NCBI GenBank assembly: GCA_035946575.1
Contig: DASYZG010000058.1
Location: 1-61,811, forward strand
Reading direction: 5' to 3'
DNA from: Gp13-AA77 sp035946575
Lineage (GTDB): Bacteria > Acidobacteriota > Terriglobia > UBA7540
Length of the DNA: 61,811 nucleotides
Below are positions 17,352-25,464 of the stretch, piece after piece (the first letter of the stretch is position 1; each line of letters begins with the position of its first letter). Under the pieces are notes generated by a model. That model was not told the DNA's origin and did no database searches. It saw only the letters and a list, made by a program, of their open reading frames with translations. Both the position numbers and the translations under genes were made by a program.

Positions 17352-17852
17352 CTAGTCAAACTCCCGCCGCGCCGCGCTTTGCTCTGCTCCCACGCGCCCT
17401 GCCTCAATGTTGGCTCTCGAGTAATTCTCGCCCTTAATCGGAGACCCGGCGAGGCGACGCAGCATGGCGATCTGCCCCACGTGGGTCAGCGCGTCGGCTA
17501 CGGCGCCTTGGAATAGCTGCCCGGCGGACGTGTTCAAGGGCGCTTGCGAAGCCAGGTACTCGTCGAACTTCTTCAGCGCCGTGAAGAAACGCTCCACTTC
17601 CTGGGGCCACGGCAGCGGATCCGAGTTGTGCCACGCCTCCGCGCCCGCGGCTTGCGAATAGGCCCAATCCATCAGGTCCCCGAGGTGCGCCAGGACCTGC
17701 GCCGGTGTGCGCGTTCCCTCGCGCACCTGGAAATCCGCGAAGCTGGAGGGCGCGCCGCGCAGAGCCTTGCCGCCGCGATAAGCGAGCGTCGCCACGGTAT
17801 GCCTGAGGAGTTGCCGGCCCGAGTCGGTAGTCCGATCGATAGCGGGGTCCAT
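17352..17852 (-). CDS. DinB-like (YfiT/DUF664-type) four-helix protein
   Basis: The 166-residue product has the DinB pattern: an N-terminal helix with a His (LLRHTVATLAYRGGKAL), a second His in VLAHLGDLMDWAYSQ and a third in ADALTHVGQIAMLRRLAG. Together they would bind a metal, as in thiol-dependent DinB enzymes. The substrate is unknown. GGAGGG precedes the ATG. It stands alone between convergent transcription on its left and a palindromic element on its right. Confidence 0.8.
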   Translation of the reverse strand: MDPAIDRTTDSGRQLLRHTVATLAYRGGKALRGAPSSFADFQVREGTRTPAQVLAHLGDLMDWAYSQAAGAEAWHNSDPLPWPQEVERFFTALKKFDEYLASQAPLNTSAGQLFQGAVADALTHVGQIAMLRRLAGSPIKGENYSRANIEAGRVGAEQSAARREFD

Positions 17853-17875
17853 GCATGGCCCTCCCGGTAAACGCG

Positions 17876-17946
17876 CTGTAGCGGCGGTCTACGACCGCCG
17901 CCCCTTCTTCGACGGAGAAGCCGGCGGCCATAGGCCGCCGCTACAG
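17876..17946. repeat. 71-bp cruciform-forming intergenic element
   Basis: Outer arms CTGTAGCGGCGG (17876-17887) and CCGCCGCTACAG (17935-17946) are perfect inverted repeats. They enclose two further hairpins (GGCGGTC/GACCGCC and CGGCGGCC/GGCCGCCG). The nested form suggests a REP/BIME-like or MITE-like mobile repeat rather than a simple terminator. Confidence 0.7.
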
Positions 17947-17970
17947 CAGATACAATAGTCTCTAACCCTC

Positions 17971-19023
17971 TTAGGTCATTTGCGGCATCCGGCCCGGCAG
18001 ATACATGCTGAGAAAGCGATGCGCCAGGATGAACCCGTCCTTGCGCTCCTGCGGAAAATCGGGCTCATTCTCCGTGTGAGGCTTGTCCCAGAACTCGTCC
18101 TCGTGCTCCACGGCGATCCCGCCCGCGAATTTGGCTTGCAGCAGCACGGTGATGAATTTCGGCCAGTCGATCAATCCTTGGCCGGGAATGCGGTAGCGCC
18201 ACCAGCCTTCGCCGTGGATGCCGACTTCTTGCAGAACCGCCTTGGTAATCTCGGTGTCCTTGGCGTGGACGGCGTGAATGCGGGGCTGCACCTCCCAGGC
18301 CGCGCGGGCGTAGTCGATATACTGCCGCACCAGGTGCGAAGGGTCGAATTCGAGGCCCAGCCGCAGACTCTGAACCCGCGCAAAGACCGCATTCCATGCC
18401 GCCGGGACGGTGGCGAAGTTCGTGGCGGTCGGAAAGTTCTCCCATCCCATGTTCAGATCGAGCTTCTCGCAAACCGGAAGGTACTGCTCGTTGAAGACAT
18501 CCCCCAGCGCCTTGGCCTGATCCTCCATCGAAGCCCCGGACGTGCCGCCGCTGAACGTGCCCACGAATTTGCACCCGAGGCGGTGTCCGAATTCGAGGCA
18601 GCGGATGAATCGCGCCTGGTTGTCGCGACGGTGCGCGGGGTCCTTGGCGATGTGGTTGTAGCCCCACATGCACTCGATGCTGATGATGCGCACGCCGGCA
18701 TCGCGCGCCGTGGCCAGCACCTGATCGATCTGGCTGTCGCTGAGCTCGGGCTTGAATTTCTCATCAAGGGGAATGACCACGCCTTCGTATCCGGCCGAGG
18801 CCGCGAAGCGCAGCTTCTCCGGCGTATAGGGCGTAATAATCGAGAGCTTGGGATAGGGAGTCGGTCCGGGAGCTTCCGGCACTGGTCCCGCCGTCCGCAC
18901 CGCCCGCGCTCCCTCCCGGCTGAGATTGGCGCCCAGCACTCCGGGCGCTCCCAGCGCCGCTGATACACCCGCTGCTGATGCGCCTGCTGCCTTCAGAAAC
19001 CTGCGTCTTTCGAACTTCGACAT
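17971..19023 (-). CDS. Tat-exported sugar phosphate isomerase/epimerase-like TIM barrel
   Basis: The 350-residue product begins with a twin-arginine signal (FERRRFLKAAGASAAGVSAA), so it is probably folded before export. An AP-endonuclease-2-type TIM barrel follows: LRFAASAGYEGVVIPLDEKF, VRIISIECMWGYN, NMGWENFPTATNFA, LGLEFDPSHLVRQ, IHAVHAKDTEI and IAVEHEDEFWD. Conserved Glu, Asp and His residues could bind a divalent metal. GGAGG sits eight bases before ATG 19023; upstream in-frame codons are not part of the gene. The substrate, likely a sugar or polyol, is unknown. Confidence 0.88.
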   Translation of the reverse strand: MSKFERRRFLKAAGASAAGVSAALGAPGVLGANLSREGARAVRTAGPVPEAPGPTPYPKLSIITPYTPEKLRFAASAGYEGVVIPLDEKFKPELSDSQIDQVLATARDAGVRIISIECMWGYNHIAKDPAHRRDNQARFIRCLEFGHRLGCKFVGTFSGGTSGASMEDQAKALGDVFNEQYLPVCEKLDLNMGWENFPTATNFATVPAAWNAVFARVQSLRLGLEFDPSHLVRQYIDYARAAWEVQPRIHAVHAKDTEITKAVLQEVGIHGEGWWRYRIPGQGLIDWPKFITVLLQAKFAGGIAVEHEDEFWDKPHTENEPDFPQERKDGFILAHRFLSMYLPGRMPQMT

Positions 19024-19257
19024 CGTTGCGCCTCCAAATAGTCCAGAAGCCGCAGAATAGAACAAAAGCTCGCGAATCGGAAAGCACGATTTCCTGGTCA
19101 CGTCAGCGTGACGGTATATCAGGGGAATGAACCGCGACCTGGGGAACCAAGTCCCAGGAATCGGCGTCATCGATTCGCTTGGTGGCGCGGTCGGTTTTCG
19201 GTTAGACTTTGAGAGTCAGCACAGCGTCGGCGCCGCCTGCCGGCGTCCTCACCCCGC

Positions 19258-19353
<96 letters not shown>

Positions 19354-19378
19354 TCACAAAGATTCAATCATTTAACTG

Positions 19379-20632
19379 CTACTGAATCTTCGATGTTGCG
19401 AAGGCTCGGTCCCCGTCTACTGTCCCGAGAGTGTCCGATTGCTTTTGAGCCGCGATTTGATTTTCGAGAACGGTCATCGCGTCCCGCACGTCATCGGCTG
19501 CGGTCTTGATGTAGTACGTCGCGGTTGTGCTGACGTTCGCGTGCCGCAGGATTTGCTGGATGACCTTTTCTGGGACTCCGAGGCGATAGAGGTTGCTCCC
19601 GAGCCCGCGACGGGCAGCGTGCCAGCCGTGCCAATGGGGAATGTTGCTGTTGCGCGAAAACTCATGGTCTGCCTTTTGATGCTCCGTCTCGGCCTTCCCG
19701 CAGATTCCGCAACGATTCAGAGCGGGGAGAATTACGCGGTTAACCAGACTGCCAAGTGACAGCGGCTTGCCCGTAGCGTTCGCAAAGATCGGGCCTGTAG
19801 CTGGATTGCCCGCTCGCAACCGATGCAGTTCTAGTAGGTCTGCCAGTTGGCGAATCACGGGGACCGGCGCACGTCCCTTGCGGGTCTTCGGCTCGGTTAC
19901 ACGGCCATTCCAAATCGAACGCTTGACGAAGAGCTGGCCGTCCGCGTAGTTCTCCCACAGCAAACCCTGAATCTCCCCGTGCCGAAGTCCGGTGTATGCC
20001 GCAACCGCGAAGGCTGTAGCAGCGGGCTCGGGCAGACGTGCGAGAATCTGATTTATCTCGTCAAGCGTGTAGGCGTAGGTTTCTTGCGGCTCAGCGGCTT
20101 CAGGATTAACGCGACTGTCTCGCGCGGGGTTCTCCCCTTGGAAATAGTCCTGTTGCTTAGCCAACGTGAAAATCGCGCTGATGACGCTCTTGACGTGCTT
20201 GAGCGTGTTCCGGCTCAAATTGCCCGCGCCGATCTGATTCAGCCAGCCTTGAACGTGATATGTCCGCACGTCGCGAATCCAAACATTCCCGCAAAGCGGT
20301 TTCAGATGATCTTCCCAAATGTCGCGGTACCCTTTTGCCGTGGAGGGCCGGTTGTGTTGTTGAATCCAGGGCAAGTAGACGCGCTGCACAAAATCGCCCA
20401 CGGTCACGATGCGCTCGGCAGGAATTGCGCCACTGTTGATGGTACCCATGTGGCGCTCAGCTTCATTCTCGATGTCGGCCGGAGGACGCTTTCCCCGAGT
20501 CGTCACGGGTCCAAGCTGATGCGTCACGCGCTTTCGTTCGATCTGCCCGCCAGTGTTTCTGCGCTCCCAATAGCGCACGTACCAGCGGCCTCCGATCTTG
20601 ATAATCTGGCCGTTCTGTTTTCTGTTACGCAT
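19379..20632 (-). CDS. Tyrosine recombinase (integrase) of the element
   Basis: This enzyme would integrate and excise the element at tRNA-Ser. From ATG 20632 (GGGAGGA upstream) the product has 417 residues. There is an N-terminal arm-binding region (about 1-75), a SAM-like core-binding domain (about 76-165) and a catalytic domain. Catalytic residues are R217 (TGLRHGE), H338 and R341 (HGWHAARRG), H364 (LRHANV) and nucleophile Y373 (TATYYI). An unusual Cys/His insertion (CGICGKAETEH, 308-318) precedes the HxxR box. The gene ends 26 bp from the attachment repeat and its start overlaps the small basic gene by 8 bp. Confidence 0.95.
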   Translation of the reverse strand: MRNRKQNGQIIKIGGRWYVRYWERRNTGGQIERKRVTHQLGPVTTRGKRPPADIENEAERHMGTINSGAIPAERIVTVGDFVQRVYLPWIQQHNRPSTAKGYRDIWEDHLKPLCGNVWIRDVRTYHVQGWLNQIGAGNLSRNTLKHVKSVISAIFTLAKQQDYFQGENPARDSRVNPEAAEPQETYAYTLDEINQILARLPEPAATAFAVAAYTGLRHGEIQGLLWENYADGQLFVKRSIWNGRVTEPKTRKGRAPVPVIRQLADLLELHRLRAGNPATGPIFANATGKPLSLGSLVNRVILPALNRCGICGKAETEHQKADHEFSRNSNIPHWHGWHAARRGLGSNLYRLGVPEKVIQQILRHANVSTTATYYIKTAADDVRDAMTVLENQIAAQKQSDTLGTVDGDRAFATSKIQ

Positions 20633-20837
20633 CAACTTTGTCCTCCCTTTTCCGCTCTCGGGCAGCAACAGCGGCCCTCGCAATCCGCTTGCGCTCGGCA
20701 GCGGTTAGCTTGGCGGCTCTTGCCTTCCCACCGGCCCTGGCGATCTCGGCGCGTTCGGACTGCGAGAGGCTCTTCGCCCGAGCCTTGCCGCCGAGACTCC
20801 CTAGCGCCTGAGCGTGTGGGTTCTTCTTTCTACGCAT
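20625..20837 (-). CDS. Small basic protein with GGKARA repeats, coupled to integrase
   Basis: The 70-residue, Lys/Arg/Ala-rich product has two copies of a helix-plus-glycine unit: SLGGKARAKSLSQSERAEIA and AGGKARAAKLTAAERKRIAR. Similar short proteins occur in mobile elements of related bacteria; DNA binding is inferred from charge. The stop codon lies 8 bp inside the integrase gene, which suggests translational coupling. It could be a recombination directionality or chromatin-like factor. Confidence 0.75.
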   Translation of the reverse strand: MRRKKNPHAQALGSLGGKARAKSLSQSERAEIARAGGKARAAKLTAAERKRIARAAVAARERKREDKVDA

Positions 20838-20883
20838 GCTGTAGATTATACTTAGCCCTAAGAAAGATGTCAAGGGAAAAACC

Positions 20884-21126
20884 CTAGTGACGTTGCTTTT
20901 CGAGCCAGTCGGAGAGCCGCGACGAGCCCCACTCAAACCGGACATACCGCCCGAGCCGGACGCACGGAATCCGCTCATCCCTTGGCGTCCGCCCACGTGT
21001 GCGATTGCGAATCCACGACTCCGGCACTCGCCATCGTGCCGCCAGCTCGGCCGCGTCAATCAAGTCCGACGATGTGGTTTCGTCTTCTGGGGACATCAAT
21101 CGGACATCTGTTGTTTCAACACTCAT
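20884..21126 (-). CDS. Excisionase-like helix-turn-helix protein
   Basis: The 80-residue product has a MerR/excisionase-type winged helix: LIDAAELAARWRVPESWIRN, then RIPCVRLGRYVRFEW and a C-terminal helix LSDWLEKQ. Proteins of this kind bend attachment-site DNA and favour excision. ATG 21126 with AGGTGA upstream is preferred over an earlier GTG. It is the first gene of the xis-small-int run, and a palindrome lies 25-43 bases upstream of its start. Confidence 0.82.
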   Translation of the reverse strand: MSVETTDVRLMSPEDETTSSDLIDAAELAARWRVPESWIRNRTRGRTPRDERIPCVRLGRYVRFEWGSSRLSDWLEKQRH

Positions 21127-21150
21127 GTTTTCAATCACCTACGGTTGTAC

Positions 21151-21169
21151 AGCGGTTACACTAACCGCT
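21151..21169. promoter_or_regulatory. Palindromic operator candidate upstream of excisionase gene
   Basis: AGCGGTTA-CAC-TAACCGCT is a perfect 8-bp dyad between the likely promoter region and the excisionase start. A second perfect dyad, GTTCCGGT (21190-21197) / ACCGGAAC (21209-21216), lies just beyond. These are typical sizes for regulator binding sites; the regulator is unknown. Confidence 0.45.
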
Positions 21170-21902
21170 TTTCCTGAAGCTTGTTCTTTGTTCCGGTCAA
21201 GCACAAAAACCGGAACTGTATCGGGTCGGAAGGGCCGCGCTTCCTTTCGCCGCAGCGCCTGACTTCGCCCTCTCTCTGACGAGCTTGCGAAGAGCCTACC
21301 GCACCGTTCCCGGCTCACGATCACGTTCGTTCGGCCGGGTGAAGACGCCTGGTATACGCTTTCCCGCGCTGAGGGCGGCACCCCGCGCGTCAAAACGTCC
21401 CACCGCTATCCGAGTAGCGACCCGGCTCTCCCGCTTGAAACCACGGCATCGGTGCCGAGCGCTGAGCGGGGCGGTCGGACAAGCAGCCGGACTCAGTTGT
21501 TCTGGCTGAGCTGCCATTCGCTTAGTCCCTTGTGTCGGGCTCTACTTTTTCGGACTTTCACTTCGTTTTGCAATAAAGTGGTCTGGCTAGAGTTAAAACC
21601 TGGCGGCGCGATCCTCACAGATGGCCGTTCCGCTCCGCTCATCCGACTCGAAAAACGGGCTCTCAGTCAGCCGCGAGAGCCCGTGGAATCGTTACGGTTC
21701 GCGCCAGGATCGGCCAGGATGTGTCGGGTGCCCACCGCGCTAGTTATCCTAGCCGTCCGCTATGGATGACCGAAATCGACGCGGCGCACTCGGACCCGGA
21801 CAGCAGCCGTGTTGTCGCATACCTTGAGGGAGGTGCCTCATGGTTCAGCCCTTGTTTACCTGGTCCCCGACGGCGGCGATCTCGACATACGCCGCCACTC
21901 GG
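21170..21902. other. Non-coding segment between excisionase and helicase genes
   Basis: No convincing gene is visible in this 730-base stretch, although both strands stay open for short distances. It contains the second dyad at 21190-21216 and the terminator at 21651-21683. It could hold regulatory RNA or an origin. The 220 bases between the helicase stop and the terminator are unexplained. Confidence 0.45.
21651..21683 (-). terminator. Rho-independent terminator after helicase gene
   Basis: On the minus strand a CGGGCTCTC/GAGAGCCCG stem (9 bp, loop of about 10 bases) is followed by TTTTT. It lies 220 bases beyond the helicase stop, so it would end that transcript before the xis-int operon. 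Confidence 0.75.
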
Positions 21903-23447
21903 TCACGCGGCTGCTTTCTTCACCTGAGATCGAGAAGTTTCGGGCTTTGCACCGCCCGCTCTCGGGCTGCGGCTGCCGACTCGGCCTTTCGGTGGCTTTC
22001 GTCCGCGTGGTTCCTCAGCCTTTAGTGCGAGGGCTCCATCTTTCGCGTCATCCGCGCAGGCAGCTTGGGCTCGTGGGATCAACACGTAGACGTGTTTGTT
22101 GTGTGGCCTCAGGCGGACGAGCCAATCCGTGCCCTGGCCTTTCTTCAGGATCTCGCGGACCCGTGCCGCCGTGACTTCGTCCTCGATCCCTTTAATGATG
22201 TCTTTCTGGCACGAGCCGGGGTGCTCGCTGATGAAAGCCCGGACTCGCCTGACTTCGTCACGCTGTTCATCGAGGCGCGGGTCTTCAGAAGCAAAAAATC
22301 CGCCTGCCTCAAGGTCGAAGCGCATACTAACGGCGAACCCTTTACCCAGTCGGTTTTTCGTTGTTTGCAGCACGTGAATGGCGTCCTTCTCCGATAGCGT
22401 GTAAGCCATATCGACCCCCGCGAGAATGTCGCTTGAGCCGCGGTAGGTCGAGCCGTTGCTCTTCCCAACGTGATGCAGGATCACGACCGCAGCCCCTGCA
22501 GCCGCAAGACTCCGAAATCGGGCCATTACGGCCGCCATATCTCGTGCGTCGTTTTCGCTTTCGGCGCTGTTGAAGCGTACGAAAGAATCGAAAATGAACA
22601 CCGGCTTCGGATCGAGCCGCTTAGCTGCTTCCCGGTATGCGAAGCCATTCTCTATTAGCGGGGGCAGGGGTTTGCAGTGTAACCCCCAATATGTGAAGCG
22701 GTCCGTCTTGCGGAACTTCAGCTCATCGAGCCGTTTGCGAATCTCCCCGGGCGGATTTTCAAGGTCGCAATACACCACCGGCCTAACAGTAGCTTTTCGC
22801 CCCAAGACTTCCTCGCCATGAGTGATCGCCTTGGACAGCGCGAGTACAAGCCAGCTCTTGCACCCGCCGGGAATGCCAGCGATGAGCGTCACTGACCCCA
22901 TCGGAATGAGGCCCGGAACAGCCCACTCGACTTCGAGAGCGCGTTGCTCCCAGATGTCGGGCACGCGCGCAAGTACAGACTCGTTGCCGAACTCCCGGTT
23001 GACGACGGCCTGAGTCATTTCCGCGAACTTTTCGAGAGTCAATCCTCGTTCGCGCAGGTTAATCGCCTCCTCAAGACATTCGTAGATCGCCCTGTCTTTT
23101 TTGTATCCAACCACACTGTCGACGATTGCCTCTGGCGTCGACAGCCTGACTTTAGAAACCTTGCTAACGAAAGCCAGCAGCTCATCAGCCTGCTTCTGGC
23201 CTGCAGAGTTACCCCTAACATAGAGCTTTACCTTGCAGCCGAGTAACTGATCGACCGGCGCACCGTAGTTGTTCCAGAAATCGAGTGCGATGCCGGATAC
23301 GACCCAGCGTGCCCAGCCGACCCCGTCCCTTCCTGGCTTGAAATCATCTGAGGTAAGCGTTCCACCCACGCGTTCCAGCACGCCTTTGTCCCGGCATAAT
23401 GCTGCCACTAGGGAGTCCTGAAACTTCTCATCGTCAAAATAGTTCAT
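21903..23447 (-). CDS. RepA/DnaB-like replicative helicase (RecA-fold ATPase)
   Basis: The 514-residue product has a DnaB-N-like helical region (about 1-150, from DDEKFQDSLVAALCRD) and a RecA-type ATPase domain. Walker A is GIPGGCKS (191-198) and Walker B VFIFDS (283-288). The sensor/arginine region VVILHHVGKSNGSTYRGSSD is typical of plasmid RepA and phage helicase-like ATPases. A basic Lys/Arg/Pro tail ends the protein. It would unwind DNA at an element origin, implying a replicative state after excision. Its ATG overlaps the stop of the upstream HTH gene by one base. Confidence 0.85.
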   Translation of the reverse strand: MNYFDDEKFQDSLVAALCRDKGVLERVGGTLTSDDFKPGRDGVGWARWVVSGIALDFWNNYGAPVDQLLGCKVKLYVRGNSAGQKQADELLAFVSKVSKVRLSTPEAIVDSVVGYKKDRAIYECLEEAINLRERGLTLEKFAEMTQAVVNREFGNESVLARVPDIWEQRALEVEWAVPGLIPMGSVTLIAGIPGGCKSWLVLALSKAITHGEEVLGRKATVRPVVYCDLENPPGEIRKRLDELKFRKTDRFTYWGLHCKPLPPLIENGFAYREAAKRLDPKPVFIFDSFVRFNSAESENDARDMAAVMARFRSLAAAGAAVVILHHVGKSNGSTYRGSSDILAGVDMAYTLSEKDAIHVLQTTKNRLGKGFAVSMRFDLEAGGFFASEDPRLDEQRDEVRRVRAFISEHPGSCQKDIIKGIEDEVTAARVREILKKGQGTDWLVRLRPHNKHVYVLIPRAQAACADDAKDGALALKAEEPRGRKPPKGRVGSRSPRAGGAKPETSRSQVKKAAA

Positions 23448-23692
23448 TACCGACCACCGTCCTTCTTATTGACTGCAGGCCGGAACCCCTCCTGAACGAT
23501 CCGCTCCGCCTCCTCAACCGGGATACGCACCGGCCGTCCGGCTCTCAAAACAGCGATTCTCCGCTTTCTTGTCCAGGCTCGAACACATGCGATGCTGAGC
23601 CTCAACTCTGCCGCGAACTCCGGAACGGTATACCAGCGCTTCTCCGGCGCTGGCCCGTCCGCTCCTCCAAACAATGTTATTTCTGATCTCAT
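23447..23692 (-). CDS. Helix-turn-helix DNA-binding protein, coupled to helicase
   Basis: The 81-residue product has an excisionase/MerR-like winged helix (RWYTVPEFAAELRLSIACVR, then WTRKRRIAVLRAGRPVRIPV). It differs from the excisionase-like protein near the integrase. Stop and start overlap (TAATG) with the helicase gene, so it may be an origin-binding or copy-control factor for the helicase. This role is inference. Confidence 0.75.
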   Translation of the reverse strand: MRSEITLFGGADGPAPEKRWYTVPEFAAELRLSIACVRAWTRKRRIAVLRAGRPVRIPVEEAERIVQEGFRPAVNKKDGGR

Positions 23693-23874
23693 TCTCTTTT
23701 TTCCTTATCAGCACCAGTTTGAATTCGGCTGACCATGACTAGCTCAGCCCTAGGTGCTAGGCTCACGATACGAATAGTTAGTTCGGTGTGTCCAGTCACA
23801 AAAAGGTCCGGCCATTGCTGTATGACGCAACTCTTTTGTGCCTGCACACAGCCAGCACCCCAAAGCTCAGCCAA
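23689..23874 (-). CDS. Possible small protein preceding the HTH gene
   Basis: This 61-residue frame starts at TTG 23874 and ends in an ATGA overlap with the HTH gene. The second half reads as plausible protein (HTELTIRIVSLAPRAELVMV). There is no recognisable domain and no strong ribosome site. It could be a leader cistron or a chance frame. Confidence 0.3.
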   Translation of the reverse strand: MAELWGAGCVQAQKSCVIQQWPDLFVTGHTELTIRIVSLAPRAELVMVSRIQTGADKEKRE

Positions 23875-24452
23875 GATGAAAGGTGCCGCGTCACTCTTCG
23901 GCCGCAGGATCGCATAATGCGGTTACCTTGAGCCACCGCATTGGTCCCATCTGCAAGCCAGCAAGAGCGCTGCTACTGTATTCTACCGAGGCGGTCCCCA
24001 CAATCTGGAGATATATTGTTCCGGTTATTTGTAAAACGTTTTGTACTTATTGCCCTTGAAGTGGCCGATAGCGGCTACAAGACGCGCGCTTCGCTGGAGT
24101 CTGAGTAGGTATGGTACTTAGCGGCCGGAGTTAGGTCGCTGTCATCCTGAGGAGTGGCGTGTACATGCTGGCAACTGATTAGAAGCGAGCTTTCAGATTG
24201 TCAGTTATCGATATTATAGCTCTTAAAATACTGACAATCTGATCTAACAAGCTCTCAGGATCAGGATCGCCATCGCCACAGGCAGTATCAACTTGTCAGC
24301 ATCAAGACTTGGGCCACCCTCAGCAAACTGAAGCAGTTTGTCAGTTTTAGCTGGCTATGGTGCTGGAAACTGAAACTCTCAGCGGAAGTAGCTCGGCATG
24401 GCAACTGTGGTGCGGGGTCTTGAGGGACGGCACGAGGGCCGGACGGCACAAC
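23875..24452. other. Candidate origin region: repeats and AT-rich tracts
   Basis: No gene is seen in these 578 bases. The heptamer TTGTCAG occurs four times (24198-24204; reversed 24231-24237; 24293-24299; 24338-24344). Two copies form a 12-bp inverted repeat (24193-24204 / 24231-24242) around an AT-rich core. CAAACTG/CAGTTTG arms (24324-24340) touch the last copy, and a perfect AAAACGTTTT palindrome lies at 24033-24042. Iteron-like repeats beside a helicase operon suggest a replication origin. Confidence 0.5.
24193..24242. repeat. 12-bp inverted repeat with AT-rich loop
   Basis: TCAGATTGTCAG and CTGACAATCTGA flank a 26-base AT-rich core containing ATCGATATTATA. Outer GAGCTT/AAGCTC hexamers (24187-24192 and 24249-24254) extend the symmetry with a short gap. 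It is a likely protein-binding or DNA-unwinding site. Confidence 0.7.
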
Positions 24453-24713
24453 TTACTCCTGCCGCCTCTCCGCTGCGGATTTCGCGGAGCGACTGAGATC
24501 CATCCTGATCGCGTGATCACTTTTATGTTCGTCGAATGCGACCTTCAGAACTGTACTGATCAGCTCTCTCCGAACCTTCGGAGAATGGAGCGGTGAGCGT
24601 AGACCGGCATGTTGCTTGATGAGCGAGTCGAGTTCACGCACGAACCACGTCTGCACGGGCTTCCACCCCACACGTGACAGGTCGTAATCGTAGCCGAAGA
24701 CAGGCAGCCACAT
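24453..24713 (-). CDS. Unidentified protein, intact at 86 residues or C-terminal remnant
   Basis: From ATG 24713 (GAGGAG just upstream) the frame encodes MWLPVFGYDYDLSRVGWKPV and a charged helical C-terminus ending AAERRQE. The frame stays open upstream, but only through DNA antisense to an IS630 transposase remnant. The gene was therefore either truncated at about 24,780 by that insertion or starts at the internal ATG. The residue pattern looks like real protein. The family is unrecognised. Confidence 0.45.
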   Translation of the reverse strand: MWLPVFGYDYDLSRVGWKPVQTWFVRELDSLIKQHAGLRSPLHSPKVRRELISTVLKVAFDEHKSDHAIRMDLSRSAKSAAERRQE

Positions 24714-24782
24714 GGGCTCCTCACCGGTTTCTCTGAATGCAGGCTCGACTGGGGTGATCGCCTGTTCTTGCTCCCTGTTTAG

Positions 24783-25322
24783 CTCGCGGGCCAGGCCGAA
24801 CGGCGCACCCATGACTACAAGCGTCACGGCACGACCTCGCTGTTCGCTGCCTTGGAATTGAAGACCAGCCGCGTGATTGGTCAACTGCACCACCGCCATC
24901 GCTCCTCGGAATTTCGCCAGTTCTTGGATCTGATTGAGGCCCAGGTGCCCGCCGGACTGGATGCGCACATCGTCCTGGATAACTACGGGACCCATAAGAC
25001 GGCGCTCATCCGGAATTGGTTCGCCAAGCGTCCTCGATTTCATCTCCACTTCACGCCCACCTACGCCTCCTGGATCAACCTGGTGGAGCGCTGGTTTGCC
25101 GAGATCACCAATAAGCGAATTCGACGAGGCGTCTTCCGCAGCGTGAAAGAACTGGAAGCCGCCATCCGTGAATACATCGAAGTGCACAACGAAACTCCCA
25201 AGCCCTTCGTTTGGACCCGAACCGCCGACCAGATCCTGGAGAGCATCGCCCGTTTCGCCCAGCGTGCATGTCCCTCTCCGGCCGAGGGACTTACATCACG
25301 AACCACTGGGACAGGAGACTAG
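24783..25322 (+). pseudogene. IS630-family transposase, C-terminal remnant
   Basis: The readable frame begins with QAERRTHDYKRHGTTSLFAA and continues through the second catalytic Asp (HIVLDNYGTHK) and the catalytic Glu region (PTYASWINLVERWFAEI). About half of the protein, including the first catalytic Asp, is missing, and a TAG stands just before 24783. It is an inactive fragment. On its right it abuts the orphan Rhs end, so the insertion or a later deletion disrupted that locus. Confidence 0.85.
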
Positions 25323-25344
25323 GCACGCGTCGACGGGCGCGAAT

Positions 25345-25464
25345 CCGCCTAACCCAGAGGGATCGACCATCGTCGTGGGATTATTCAACACATAGGCGTA
25401 GCGGTTCAGGGACTGCGGATTCGCCAAATCCGCCGCCCCGAAGGACGGCCTGCGGTCAGCCGTG
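25345..25464 (-). pseudogene. Orphan Rhs core-end fragment
   Basis: On the minus strand this stretch encodes DLANPQSLNRYAYVLNNPTT then MVDPSGLG. It closely matches the end of the Rhs core at 26,980-27,070 (TNPQSLNRYAYVMNNPTT, then DPRGLG). It has no start and runs into the IS630 remnant after about 20 more codons. It looks like an orphan Rhs tip module or a decayed second rhs copy. Confidence 0.8.

Noticed and set aside
21139..21393. An 84-residue gene upstream of the excisionase gene
   Set aside because: It crosses both regulatory dyads, lacks a ribosome site and has low-complexity Arg/Ser content.
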